The notes under the pieces are model-generated. The model made no database searches and was not told the origin of the DNA. It was given only the letters and a program-made list of their open reading frames with translations. The translations under genes were made by a program, and so were the position numbers. A stretch of 64,000 nt of DNA from SpSt-600 sp042408195 (lineage in GTDB: Bacteria; Chloroflexota; Anaerolineae; SpSt-600), in NCBI GenBank assembly GCA_042408195.1, contig JBHOQL010000107.1, positions 34,919 through 98,918 on the forward strand. The letters are read 5' to 3'. Shown in pieces: positions 16,508 through 24,608 of this stretch (its first letter is position 1; the number at the start of each line of letters is the position of its first letter).

Positions 16508-18130
16508 TTATGAAAATTTTGCAACCGCATGGGCCAGGGCTTCCGCCCTCATAAAACGGCCCGTCTGCGGCAAATACTCCAGGTTCAATCGCAAAAGGGA
16601 CGTGGGCACAATCCGGCACCGACGCAGACGGTCTATGTCCGCTAGAACGGCCTCCGGCGCACCGTCGGCAACGATTTCCCCTTCCGCCATGAGTATAACC
16701 CGATTTGCGTAGCAGATAGCCAAGTCCAGGTCATGGGTAACAAACAAAACTGCTGCCAAGTCCGGCATCCGAAGAATAGAATCCATGAACGCCATGTAAT
16801 TCCAGTAATCCTGGCCTGCCGTCGGCTCATCCATGATCAGGATTCGGGACCCCATTGTCAGGATGGCTGCAATGCTCACTCGCTTTTGCTGCCCAAAAGA
16901 GAGGGCCAGAGGCGGGTAATCCTCCTGTCCTCTCAGGTTGACAACCTCCACCGCCCGAGCAATTCCTGCGGCAATTTCCTCCGGCGAAAAGCCTAAGTTC
17001 TTCGGTCCAAAGGCCAATTCCTCCCTAACCGTTGGGGCAAAAAGCATGTGGCTTGGGCTTTGGAAAACATAACCAACGGTATGGGCTAGCTGGGCCACAC
17101 TCAATTCCCGAGTGTCCCATCCCTCCACCAGCACCCGGCCGCGTCGAGGCTTAAGAAGACCAATGACGTGCTTGACTAGCGTCGTCTTCCCGGCACCGTT
17201 AGGGCCTAGTATGGCGATGATGTCTCCCCGATAAATGGTCAGGTTAACATCGCGGATGACCGGTGGACCCTCCTCGTCGTAAGCGAAGGTCACGTTCTCA
17301 AAGACCACAAGGGGTTCACGACCGTTAGGCCGGATAGCGGGTTCAAAGGTAGGAGGTGAGGCCTTGACAGCACGCTGAAAAACCAGAGGTGCGGGCAACT
17401 TTACCTCCTGGTAGTCCACCGCTTCCGTCATCCTTTCCGGTGGGCCCTCGTAGATTACCCGTCCGTCCCGCATGAATAGGACACGGTCAGGCCGGATGCT
17501 CAGAGCGTCCTCCACTCGGTGCTCCACCAGCAAAATACTGATGCCCTCGTCGGCTAAGTGGCGGAAGAGAGCCAAAGCTTCTTGCGCGCTGACAGGATCC
17601 AGGTTCGCCAGCGGCTCGTCCAACAGCAAAATCCGGGGCCGCATTGCCAGAACCCCTGCCAGAGCCACTTTTTGCTTTTCACCACCAGAAAGGTAGAAAG
17701 TCTCCCGGTCCCGAAGGTGAGAGATGCCCAGGTGCGCTAAAACCTCGTCCACCCGCCTGAGGATTTCCGACCGAGACAACCCCAGGTTTTCCAGGCCAAA
17801 AGCCACTTCGTTGAGAACGAAACTCCCCACAATCTGCCGCTCCGGATCCTGCAAAAGCGTCCCCACCTGTTGGGAGAGTTCAGGCATGCTCATGGAGCGG
17901 GTATCCCGACCGTAGAGCAGAATCCGTCCTTGGAGTTCGCCTTTGTATGTGCGAGGGATCAGTCCGTTGATACAACGGATGAGAGTGGTCTTCCCACAGC
18001 CGCTAGCCCCGGCAACCAGCACGATTTCCCCTGGTTTCAGAGCAAAGGAAACATCTTTAATGGCAGGCTCCGGTCGGGCTCGATAGCGGAAGCTCAAATT
18101 CTCAATTAACAGAGGTAGTTCTCCGGACAA
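16508..18130 (-). CDS. Duplicated ECF/CbiO-type ATPase (two ABC domains in one chain)
   Basis: This 540-residue protein fuses the two ECF ATPases that power uptake. Domain 1 has Walker A GASGCGKT, signature LSGGEKQKVA and Walker B ILLLDEP. Domain 2 has Walker A GPNGAGKT, an unusual signature LSFGQQKRVS (Phe for the first Gly) and Walker B ILIMDEP. The start is TTG at 18130 behind GGGAGGGAG. It is the first gene of the A-S-T cluster. A promoter about 220 bases upstream leaves a long leader. The arrangement resembles YkoD-like duplicated ATPases, but the cargo is unknown. Confidence 0.92.
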   Translation of the reverse strand: MSGELPLLIENLSFRYRARPEPAIKDVSFALKPGEIVLVAGASGCGKTTLIRCINGLIPRTYKGELQGRILLYGRDTRSMSMPELSQQVGTLLQDPERQIVGSFVLNEVAFGLENLGLSRSEILRRVDEVLAHLGISHLRDRETFYLSGGEKQKVALAGVLAMRPRILLLDEPLANLDPVSAQEALALFRHLADEGISILLVEHRVEDALSIRPDRVLFMRDGRVIYEGPPERMTEAVDYQEVKLPAPLVFQRAVKASPPTFEPAIRPNGREPLVVFENVTFAYDEEGPPVIRDVNLTIYRGDIIAILGPNGAGKTTLVKHVIGLLKPRRGRVLVEGWDTRELSVAQLAHTVGYVFQSPSHMLFAPTVREELAFGPKNLGFSPEEIAAGIARAVEVVNLRGQEDYPPLALSFGQQKRVSIAAILTMGSRILIMDEPTAGQDYWNYMAFMDSILRMPDLAAVLFVTHDLDLAICYANRVILMAEGEIVADGAPEAVLADIDRLRRCRIVPTSLLRLNLEYLPQTGRFMRAEALAHAVAKFS

Positions 18131-18164
18131 AGCTCCCTCCCTATAACGACCTTACAAAACAGCA

Positions 18165-18201
18165 TTCGTACGAAGTGGGTCTTCAAAATGTTAGCGCTAA
18201 C
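18165..18201. promoter_or_regulatory. Two perfect palindromes upstream of the ECF ATPase gene
   Basis: TTCGTACGAA at 18165-18174 and GTTAGCGCTAAC at 18190-18201 are perfect inverted repeats, 15 bases apart. The second has the central CG symmetry and size of LacI/GalR-family operators. They lie 35-71 bases upstream of the TTG start, well downstream of the predicted transcription start. A role as roadblock operator is inference. Confidence 0.45.
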
Positions 18202-18347
18202 TACTGGGCAAAACGAGAACCGCCCCGGTGTTGCCAAAGAGATGCAGACAATGCAGCTGCGGCCTCGGGGGATCATCCCCCCCCATCAATTGCTAAGTTT
18301 TACCATTCACTGGCCTTTTTAGGGCTGAAATCGCCGTCGGCAGTAAA

Positions 18348-18376
18348 ATTATATACCTATCAGGCAAGAGTAGCAA
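18348..18376 (-). promoter_or_regulatory. Sigma-70-type promoter of the ECF operon
   Basis: On the minus strand, TTGCTA (18371-18376), a 17-bp spacer and TATAAT (18348-18353). Transcription would start near 18341, about 210 bases before the ATPase start codon. Confidence 0.6.
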
Positions 18377-18549
18377 CTTACTAATTGGGGCCAAGGCCTT
18401 TCCCTTTCGCTTAATTGTCCGCAAAATCAAACACATCACCTCGAGCCCTAACTAACTGAGGAGCCGAGGCTGCAAGCTATTTCGGGCCCGCTTGCATATG
18501 TAAAGCTCGGGAAAACAGCGTTAAAGTTGCCAAGCAAGAGGGGAAAAGC

Positions 18550-18954
18550 TTATCCCATATACCATACCCACTTGGGGCCGCGCATATCCCTTATGATGTC
18601 AGTAGTGGAAAGGACACCAATGGGCTCGCTTCCTTTCTCGGAATCAATGGTAACTATTACCCTGTGGATTTTATTTTCTAGCATTATCTTGGCCGCATCT
18701 TCTACCGGGGTGTCTGGATGCACAGAAATAACGGGCGATTTCATAACGTCTTTGGCTTTATAACCAGATATGTCCTGGCCGTAAAGAGGGAGGAGGTCCA
18801 TGTGAGAGATTATGCCCATTATATAGCCTTCGGGGTCGGTAACTACTATAGCATGGACATCGGTATCGGCTATGACCCGCACCACTTCCTGAAGGGAGGT
18901 TTCCGGACCGCAAGAGATAACACCTTTGTGCATTATGTCCTTAACGACCTTCAC
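18550..18954 (-). CDS. CBS-domain pair protein
   Basis: The protein has 134 residues made of two CBS motifs (about 7-60 and 70-125), which bind adenosyl ligands such as AMP, ATP or SAM. Both repeats have the usual IMHKGVISCGPETSLQEV and VMKSPVISVHPDTPVEDAA beginnings. No catalytic domain is attached. It follows acsB but is separated from it by a strong hairpin, so it may be expressed separately. An energy-sensing role near the acetyl-CoA genes is possible but unproven. Confidence 0.88.
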   Translation of the reverse strand: MKVVKDIMHKGVISCGPETSLQEVVRVIADTDVHAIVVTDPEGYIMGIISHMDLLPLYGQDISGYKAKDVMKSPVISVHPDTPVEDAAKIMLENKIHRVIVTIDSEKGSEPIGVLSTTDIIRDMRGPKWVWYMG

Positions 18955-18975
18955 TTTCCTGCCTCCTTGCCTTAA

Positions 18976-19026
18976 TGTTAAAATAACGGCGAGGCCGTTA
19001 CCGTGGTGGAACGAACGGCCTCGCCG
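18976..19026 (-). terminator. Intrinsic terminator after acsB
   Basis: CGGCGAGGCCGTT (18987-18999) pairs perfectly over 13 bp with AACGGCCTCGCCG (19014-19026). On the minus strand it is followed by TTATTTTAAC. It sits between the acsB stop and the CBS gene. Confidence 0.75.
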
Positions 19027-19049
19027 ATCACCTTCACCCGGTAGCCCCT

Positions 19050-21335
19050 TTAGAACAACGGCGGCATGCTGAGAGCTGGATGGCCTTTCTCCTCAAGGTA
19101 GGCTAAGAGCTCTTCCACTGTGGTGGCAACCCGCTCATCAGCAATCTTGTCCAGAAGGTCGGGGTCACCTTCTCGCTCGCAGACCTTCTGAAGCTCCTCT
19201 TTCATAGTCTCCTTAAGGAAGCTGGACATCCACACAATGCGCTTGAAGCCGCCATCGGCCCGGATGAATTTCCTGGAGAGGAGGAAATACTTACCAATAC
19301 CCATCACGCCCGGGGTTTGGAGGCCACCACCAGCCGTTCCTGCCAGGGTTGAGAAGGTCATTCCAGCTGGGGTCATGGACGGATCCTCGCGGCTGACCAC
19401 CATAAAGCCGTTGGCTTCAGGGATTATCATCATTATGCACTCAAAGCAGCCGCAGGCGGTCATCGGGTTCTCCATAATGGAATACATGGCTACCTGGTCG
19501 ACGGCCCCGCGGGAAGCCTGCTTTACGAACCGGTTAACTCCTTCAAAGTAACCTTTCCATTCGTCCAAGACCTTGCCTTTGGGAACCGGCTGGTTGGGGC
19601 CTGTGGGGTTGATCTGGTGAGAAGCCTTGCAGTCCAACCAGTTGTAGGCACCACACAGCCCTAAGCGCTCAGGGCTGATGATGCAGACGTGGTTGGGAGC
19701 AAAGCTCTGGCAGAGGGTGCAGGAGTAGAATTCCTCCACGCTTTCGTCCGTCATCTCTTCCAGGCGGCGGTTGCGGAAGTTATAAGCTTCACGTGCTTTC
19801 TGGAGCCACTCTTGCAGGAGACTCTTGTCAGTGATTATCTTGACCTGAACCTTGTCCACAATAGCGCCAAAATCGGAGTGGAAACGAGCGTGGAGGATCT
19901 TACCAAAATGCTCGAGCCTAAAGCCAGCCTGGGAAGCTTTCTTGGAAACTCGGATCCAGGCTATATCCCTCTGACCTATGTGCTGGATGCCGGAGGCACC
20001 GTTAATAAAGTAGTGGATCTGGCGCTCCAAGACGGGCTCAAAGTCCTTCTGCATCTTGCGCCCGGCGACTTCTACTATGATGCCCATGTCCATAGCTCCG
20101 CCTTCCGGCACCTCGTCAAAATCTGGTCCTATGACTTCAATCTTGCCATCCTCCACTTCCTCCATAGGCTTCATGTAGAGGTACTCGAAGCAACGGGAGT
20201 CCTTGCCACCAAACTCCACCCTCATGTCCTGGCGGCGGACTCTCTCCCCCTCAAAAGCGGAACCGTAAGGAACCGGAATGTCAATGCGGGTTATCTTTAC
20301 CTTGACTCCGCGCACCTCAATGCACTTTTCTACAAGCCTCTTGACCCTCTCTATATCGTCTTTGCCCTCAATATCGTCAAATGGCATAGAGATAACGTGT
20401 TCATACTGGGTTACGCCGGTGGGGAGGATCTGCGGAATAATGGTATCGGCAATGACTGGGAAACCATAGTTAATGGCACCGGCGGCGGTTGCGTACTTGA
20501 GGTCATCCACTTCACCGAGAGCCAGGACGAAAGCAAAAACCCTGTACTTGTTGTAGAGAAGGATTTCCTTAGCCTGGCCGGGCTTGAGGCCGCCGAAGCT
20601 CAGGGCAGAGCGGGTAGCAAAACCAAGGGCGTAAATAGCCGAGATGGTATCAGTTCCGAAGGGGACGATATAAGTATCGTAGCCCATCTCCACCCCTTCT
20701 TCCATGAGCTGATGGATTATAGAGCGCCCGTTCACATTGCCGGCAAGGAGGACAAGGATGTTGCGCTGCTGGAGCTCACGGACAAGTTGGACTGCTACCT
20801 CGTTGGATTTGGCACAGCCGACAATGGCCGCAAAGCCCGGCATTCGTCCGTCTACCAACTGAATGCCCCACGCTCGCATCTGAGAGTCATCAATGGGGCC
20901 ATTGAGGCGGGTTCCTTCCTCGCCTTTCATAAAATCAGGGGCGGTGAAGCTGGCAGAAGGAACGTAATAACCTCCCCAGGTTATCTTTTCGGGCTCAAGG
21001 CCGTAGGCGAAGCGGATGCCTTCAATGGCCTCTTCGGCCAGTAGGGTAGCGATTCCGCAGTCCAAGGCCTCCCCCAGATAAGGAAGCCAGTGCTTCTCTT
21101 CGGGAATAGGGTGCAATAGATTCTTGGCTATGTTCAGAACCTGTTCCAGGTCCTTAAGTTTTGTGACCGGGATGCCGGTAAGGCCGTAAATGACTGGAAG
21201 GTAATATGCAGTGTTAGGGAAAGCCACCTTGGCCTCCGGGCCAAGCTCTTGAAGGGCCTTTTGGAGCATCTTCTCGGCTTCGTTGACAATGTAGTTGGCG
21301 CCTCTTATCGCACGGGTGGCAATATATCTGGACAT
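19050..21335 (-). CDS. acsB: Acetyl-CoA synthase subunit (CODH/ACS beta, AcsB)
   Basis: AcsB joins CO, a corrinoid-bound methyl group and CoA to acetyl-CoA. The 761 residues match the bacterial form, which includes the N-terminal CODH-contacting domain. A-cluster ligands are visible: the 4Fe-4S cysteines start at Cys539 (SCTLC, then further Cys in HVC, GLC and WLDC). The proximal/distal metal motif Cys-Gly-Cys lies at about 627-629 (ACGCFEC). The ATG follows GAAGGAGG. It is downstream of cooS with only a nucleotidyltransferase gene between. The corrinoid protein genes that usually sit beside acsB are not here. Confidence 0.97.
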   Translation of the reverse strand: MSRYIATRAIRGANYIVNEAEKMLQKALQELGPEAKVAFPNTAYYLPVIYGLTGIPVTKLKDLEQVLNIAKNLLHPIPEEKHWLPYLGEALDCGIATLLAEEAIEGIRFAYGLEPEKITWGGYYVPSASFTAPDFMKGEEGTRLNGPIDDSQMRAWGIQLVDGRMPGFAAIVGCAKSNEVAVQLVRELQQRNILVLLAGNVNGRSIIHQLMEEGVEMGYDTYIVPFGTDTISAIYALGFATRSALSFGGLKPGQAKEILLYNKYRVFAFVLALGEVDDLKYATAAGAINYGFPVIADTIIPQILPTGVTQYEHVISMPFDDIEGKDDIERVKRLVEKCIEVRGVKVKITRIDIPVPYGSAFEGERVRRQDMRVEFGGKDSRCFEYLYMKPMEEVEDGKIEVIGPDFDEVPEGGAMDMGIIVEVAGRKMQKDFEPVLERQIHYFINGASGIQHIGQRDIAWIRVSKKASQAGFRLEHFGKILHARFHSDFGAIVDKVQVKIITDKSLLQEWLQKAREAYNFRNRRLEEMTDESVEEFYSCTLCQSFAPNHVCIISPERLGLCGAYNWLDCKASHQINPTGPNQPVPKGKVLDEWKGYFEGVNRFVKQASRGAVDQVAMYSIMENPMTACGCFECIMMIIPEANGFMVVSREDPSMTPAGMTFSTLAGTAGGGLQTPGVMGIGKYFLLSRKFIRADGGFKRIVWMSSFLKETMKEELQKVCEREGDPDLLDKIADERVATTVEELLAYLEEKGHPALSMPPLF

Positions 21336-21565
21336 AGCCTCTACCTCCTTCAGAAGGTTCTCTCAAAGAAATTCTCGGCCAGATGCACACACTGGCACGC
21401 AGCCTCTAGAACTTTACACGCATATTCTTCTTCATTGTGAGGCCTGGAAACAAGCCCGTAGCTTGCTCCCCTTTTCAGTAGCCAATTGCGCACTGAACAC
21501 GCTCCTTGCCTACCCCCTGTGCCGGAAACTAGTTTAAGCCCACTCCAGGTAACGCCAAGCTAATT

Positions 21566-22081
21566 TCAACCGGAAGTCAGCATCTTCTCCGAAAAGCATC
21601 CCTTGAACCCTTCCCGGGTCAGGGACCAGCCGGGTTTGGATGGTAGTCCTTCCCACCACCAATAAAGGATACCCAGCGAATCTCTTCGGCGGACAAGCTT
21701 GGCCTCTTTTATGAACTGTCGTACCTCTTTAAGACGAGTTTCCAGAAAGCCCTCTAGGTCAGAAATTATAACAGTATGTTGGGAAAGGTCAAGATGCAGA
21801 GATGTTACATCGGAATTGAATTCTTCAACTGTGCGGGCCAGGATAGAAATCCTACCCTGGCCCGCCCTGTCCACTATCGGTTTATAGCCTACCTTTCCCC
21901 GCTCAATGGGATTGAGCGGCAATTCTCTGGTTATAAGGAGCAGGTCAATATCGCTTTCTTCCCTCGCTTTTCCCTTAGCCCAGGAACCGAAGAACGCTAA
22001 TGCCATTGGGTTGTCTTCCAACCCTTCTTTCATCCTCTGGGTAAGCTCTACAGCGAGCTCATCGAAATTGACCTGCTCCAT
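21566..22081 (-). CDS. MNT-type nucleotidyltransferase domain protein
   Basis: Residues 25-50 carry the minimal nucleotidyltransferase signature GSWAKGKAREESDIDLL, with the Gly-Ser pair at 32-33 and metal-binding Asp44 and Asp46. The 171-residue protein is longer than a typical antitoxin-like MNT protein (about 100). No HEPN partner gene is adjacent. It starts 10 bases after the cooS stop, so it is embedded in the CODH/ACS genes. Members of this family can adenylylate proteins. What it modifies here is unknown. Confidence 0.85.
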   Translation of the reverse strand: MEQVNFDELAVELTQRMKEGLEDNPMALAFFGSWAKGKAREESDIDLLLITRELPLNPIERGKVGYKPIVDRAGQGRISILARTVEEFNSDVTSLHLDLSQHTVIISDLEGFLETRLKEVRQFIKEAKLVRRRDSLGILYWWWEGLPSKPGWSLTREGFKGCFSEKMLTSG

Positions 22082-22091
22082 GCTTCCGCCT

Positions 22092-24080
22092 TTATGCCTC
22101 CGCTAAGCTTTTGGCGCTGTAGAGGCTCACTTCCCTGCCCTCTTCCAGGGCCTTCAGGAACTGCAGCATCACACGGTCGCCGCTCTTCCCAAACTTGGCG
22201 GGATTGTATTCCTCCAGGCCAAGGGCAGCCCGCTTCTTGTCAATATGCTCAAGGGCTCGACGAACGATCTCTTCGGGGTCCTCTACGAACTCAAGTTTGC
22301 CCCCTACCGTCTTTTCCCAGCCCTCGCTCATTATGCGCTGGACTTCCGCACTGGCTTTAATGGGTGAGCCGACGCCAAACATGACGTATACACCCGAAGC
22401 AGCGAAGTAGGTCCCAATAGCGAGAGCCTTTTCGCTCATCCACTCAGGAGCAATGCCCACTGCCGGGAGATCGGCTATGTCCTCACCCAGGCCACCCTCA
22501 GTGGCCATTTGACTAGCTACAGTGAGGATGCGAGAGTTATCCACACAGGCACCCATGTGCAGCACAGGCGGAATACCTACAGCTTCACAGATCTCTCGCA
22601 AGCCAGGACCAACTTCTTCCATCGTTTCCGGGAGCAACAGCCCATATTTAGCGGAGGCAATGGCTCCGCACCCAGTTTGAACCACAAGCACATCGTTTTT
22701 GATAAGCTCTTTAACAATGTATTCGTGGGCGGCGTCCTGAGTGCAGTGTGGGTTATTGCAACCCACTACTCCAGCCACGCCCCGGATGCGTCCGTGGATA
22801 ATGGCATCGTTGAGGGGGCGGAAGGAACCACGGTAGTAACCACCGAGGGCGTAAGTTATGTATTCGTGCGAGAAACCAGCCACCACCTCGGAAACTTGCT
22901 TAGGTATGCGAACTTTGCCCCGGTTGGGGAAGTTATCAATGGCCATCCTAACAATTTGCTTGGCGATTTCCAGGGCGCGGCTCTCATCGAATTCTACATG
23001 AAGGGCGCCCTTGACTTTTACCTTGGGGGAAGTGGTGATAAGCTTGGTATGGAACCGTTCGGCCAGTGGGGCGAGGGCCTCCATTATGCATTGAATATCC
23101 ACAGCCATCAAATCAACGGCACCAGTTAGAATAGCCAACTCTTGGTGCAAGAAGTTACCAACAGTCGGAATACCCTGGCGCATAAGGGTTTCATTGGCAG
23201 TGCAGCAGATTCCGGCCAGATTTATCCCTTTGGCCCCCTTGGACCTGGCATACTCAATAAGTTCGGGGTCATTGACTGCTAGGACCATCATTTCGGAGAA
23301 GAGAGGTTCATGGCCATGGACTACGATGTTAACTTCGTCCTCCTTAAGAGCTCCCAGGTTAGCCCTGGTCTTGAGAGGAGCTGGGGAACCGAAGAGGATA
23401 TCGGTGATATCAGTGGACAACATGGAACCACCCCACCCATCAGCCAGGGCGCAACGCATGGCTCCCAAAAGCAAGTGCTCGGGGTCCTGGTCGTTTCCCA
23501 TGACGGTTCGGTGCATTAGTTCCACCACTTCCCGGTCAATACCCCGGGGAGCTATCTCGTATTTTCGCCATATCTCCTGACGGCGCAGAGGAGCTCGTTT
23601 AAGATAGGTAAGCTCTCCCTTTTGCTGGCCAAATTCAGCCAGAACTTTTAGGGCTAAATCTCTGGCTATTTCCCTTTCATTCCGATCCTTGTAGGGCACG
23701 CCAAAAATGTCGGCTATCTCCAACAGCTTCTGCAAGTCCCTTATGCGGTAATCAGGGGCCTCACCTTCAGCCGCAGCCAAAAGGGTAAGGGCCATATCGC
23801 GTCCATGGTCACTGTGAGCAGCCGAGCCAGCAGCGATGGCTCTTGCCAGGTTGCGGGCTACTACTGTATCAAGGGTCGCACCGCAAATCCCGCGGGTGAT
23901 CTTGCCCACCAGACGGCAAGGACCCATAAAGCAATGCTTACAGCACGCCCCGTCCCGCCCTATTGGGCAGGGTTTAATTTCTTCTACTCTGGAGAATACT
24001 GTTTCATAGCCTTCCTCTTCCGCAATCTTCAGCATTTCCAGAGCAGCTGGGTCTATGCTCTTATATCCGTTCCCTCCCAT
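22092..24080 (-). CDS. cooS: Anaerobic Ni-Fe carbon monoxide dehydrogenase catalytic subunit
   Basis: This enzyme interconverts CO2 and CO at a Ni-4Fe-4S C-cluster and in this setting would feed AcsB (equivalent to acsA). The N-terminal cysteines for the B and D clusters are in CPIGRDGACCKHCFMGPC. C-cluster segments GICCTANE, GVVGCNNPHCTQDAA, VVQTGCGAIASAKYG and MGACVDNSRI are all present. The length of 662 residues is normal for CODH in a CODH/ACS complex. The ATG follows a CAGGAGG site. A HMA-like gene precedes it. No cooC nickel-insertion ATPase is seen in the window. Confidence 0.97.
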   Translation of the reverse strand: MGGNGYKSIDPAALEMLKIAEEEGYETVFSRVEEIKPCPIGRDGACCKHCFMGPCRLVGKITRGICGATLDTVVARNLARAIAAGSAAHSDHGRDMALTLLAAAEGEAPDYRIRDLQKLLEIADIFGVPYKDRNEREIARDLALKVLAEFGQQKGELTYLKRAPLRRQEIWRKYEIAPRGIDREVVELMHRTVMGNDQDPEHLLLGAMRCALADGWGGSMLSTDITDILFGSPAPLKTRANLGALKEDEVNIVVHGHEPLFSEMMVLAVNDPELIEYARSKGAKGINLAGICCTANETLMRQGIPTVGNFLHQELAILTGAVDLMAVDIQCIMEALAPLAERFHTKLITTSPKVKVKGALHVEFDESRALEIAKQIVRMAIDNFPNRGKVRIPKQVSEVVAGFSHEYITYALGGYYRGSFRPLNDAIIHGRIRGVAGVVGCNNPHCTQDAAHEYIVKELIKNDVLVVQTGCGAIASAKYGLLLPETMEEVGPGLREICEAVGIPPVLHMGACVDNSRILTVASQMATEGGLGEDIADLPAVGIAPEWMSEKALAIGTYFAASGVYVMFGVGSPIKASAEVQRIMSEGWEKTVGGKLEFVEDPEEIVRRALEHIDKKRAALGLEEYNPAKFGKSGDRVMLQFLKALEEGREVSLYSAKSLAEA

Positions 24081-24177
24081 AGTCTTTTCCTCCTGAAGAA
24101 ATTTTAATACCTACGGGAGGCCCTTACTTCCCTTCAGGGAAGCCGCTTTCTCCACTCCCGTGGTCCAGAATAGCTAA

Positions 24178-24510
24178 TTAATACTTCCTGAAGTCACCTG
24201 CCATCTCAATGTCGCGTCGGTCAGTCCAGGTAATGCGCTTTATCACTTTGAACCAGGGCGAATTGTCATCAATATGGCGCGGAGGGCGTGGGATTTCAGG
24301 CTCTTTTCCAGGTTCATATCCGGCTTCCTTGAGCTTCGATTCTAGAACTGTGGGGTCGAGCTTAGAACTGTCGTAGGAAACGACAACCTTTTTCAACATA
24401 GAGCTGGCATATACATCCTTAACCCCGTCCAGGCTGAGGAGCACTTCTCTAACCTTTTTTACATGATGGTCCGCATACATTGAGGGCAGGTCAATTGTTA
24501 CCTTTTCCAT
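24178..24510 (-). CDS. HMA-fold protein lacking the metal-binding CxxC
   Basis: Residues 1-70 follow the beta-alpha-beta pattern of heavy-metal-associated domains (MEKVTIDLPSMYADHH, then VREVLLSLDGVKDVYAS and VVVSYDSSKLD). The metal motif MxCxxC is replaced by MYADHH, so both cysteines are lost. A tail of about 40 residues (KEPEIPRPPRHIDDNSPWF and beyond) is not part of the fold. It has its own promoter and lies immediately upstream of cooS. A role in CODH/ACS maturation or regulation is suggested only by position. Histidines and Asp could still bind a metal. Confidence 0.75.
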   Translation of the reverse strand: MEKVTIDLPSMYADHHVKKVREVLLSLDGVKDVYASSMLKKVVVSYDSSKLDPTVLESKLKEAGYEPGKEPEIPRPPRHIDDNSPWFKVIKRITWTDRRDIEMAGDFRKY

Positions 24511-24532
24511 AGCCTTTACCTCCCTGGAATAA

Positions 24533-24561
24533 ATTATACCATTTTAATCCGTTTTATGCAA
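24533..24561 (-). promoter_or_regulatory. Sigma-70-type promoter of the HMA-like/cooS/acsB run
   Basis: On the minus strand, TTGCAT (24556-24561), a 17-bp spacer and TATAAT (24533-24538). It lies just upstream of the HMA-like start at 24510, so the CODH/ACS genes can be transcribed apart from fhs. Confidence 0.75.
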
Positions 24562-24570
24562 GTTCAATCA

Positions 24571-24600
24571 GGGGGAGGCAGGGGTGCCCCCACCTCCCCC
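24571..24600 (-). terminator. Strong hairpin after fhs
   Basis: GGGGGAGG and CCTCCCCC form the outer stem, with GGGG-TG-CCCC inside it. It starts 9 bases beyond the fhs stop and precedes the next promoter. No T-tract follows on the minus strand, so it may terminate weakly or protect the 3' end. Confidence 0.5.
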
Positions 24601-24608
24601 GTCCTTCT

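Larger units (their letters stand above)
18131..18549. other. 419-bp gap holding the ECF operon promoter and leader
   Basis: No gene is supported. On the minus strand it holds a promoter (18348-18376), a roughly 210-base leader with GC-rich hairpin potential (GGGGGAT/ATCCCCC near 18265-18279), and two perfect palindromes close to the ATPase start. I could not match the leader to TPP, cobalamin, preQ1 or folate riboswitch consensus by eye. Confidence 0.5.

Noticed and set aside
18131..18341. Cobalamin or TPP riboswitch in the ECF leader
   Set aside because: None of the required consensus boxes (for example CTGAGA with CCTGATC, or the B12 box) is present on the minus strand.
19689..21044. Long plus-strand open frame (451 codons) opposite acsB
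   Set aside because: It lies wholly antisense to acsB, whose motifs are unambiguous, and its product has no recognisable domain or start signal.
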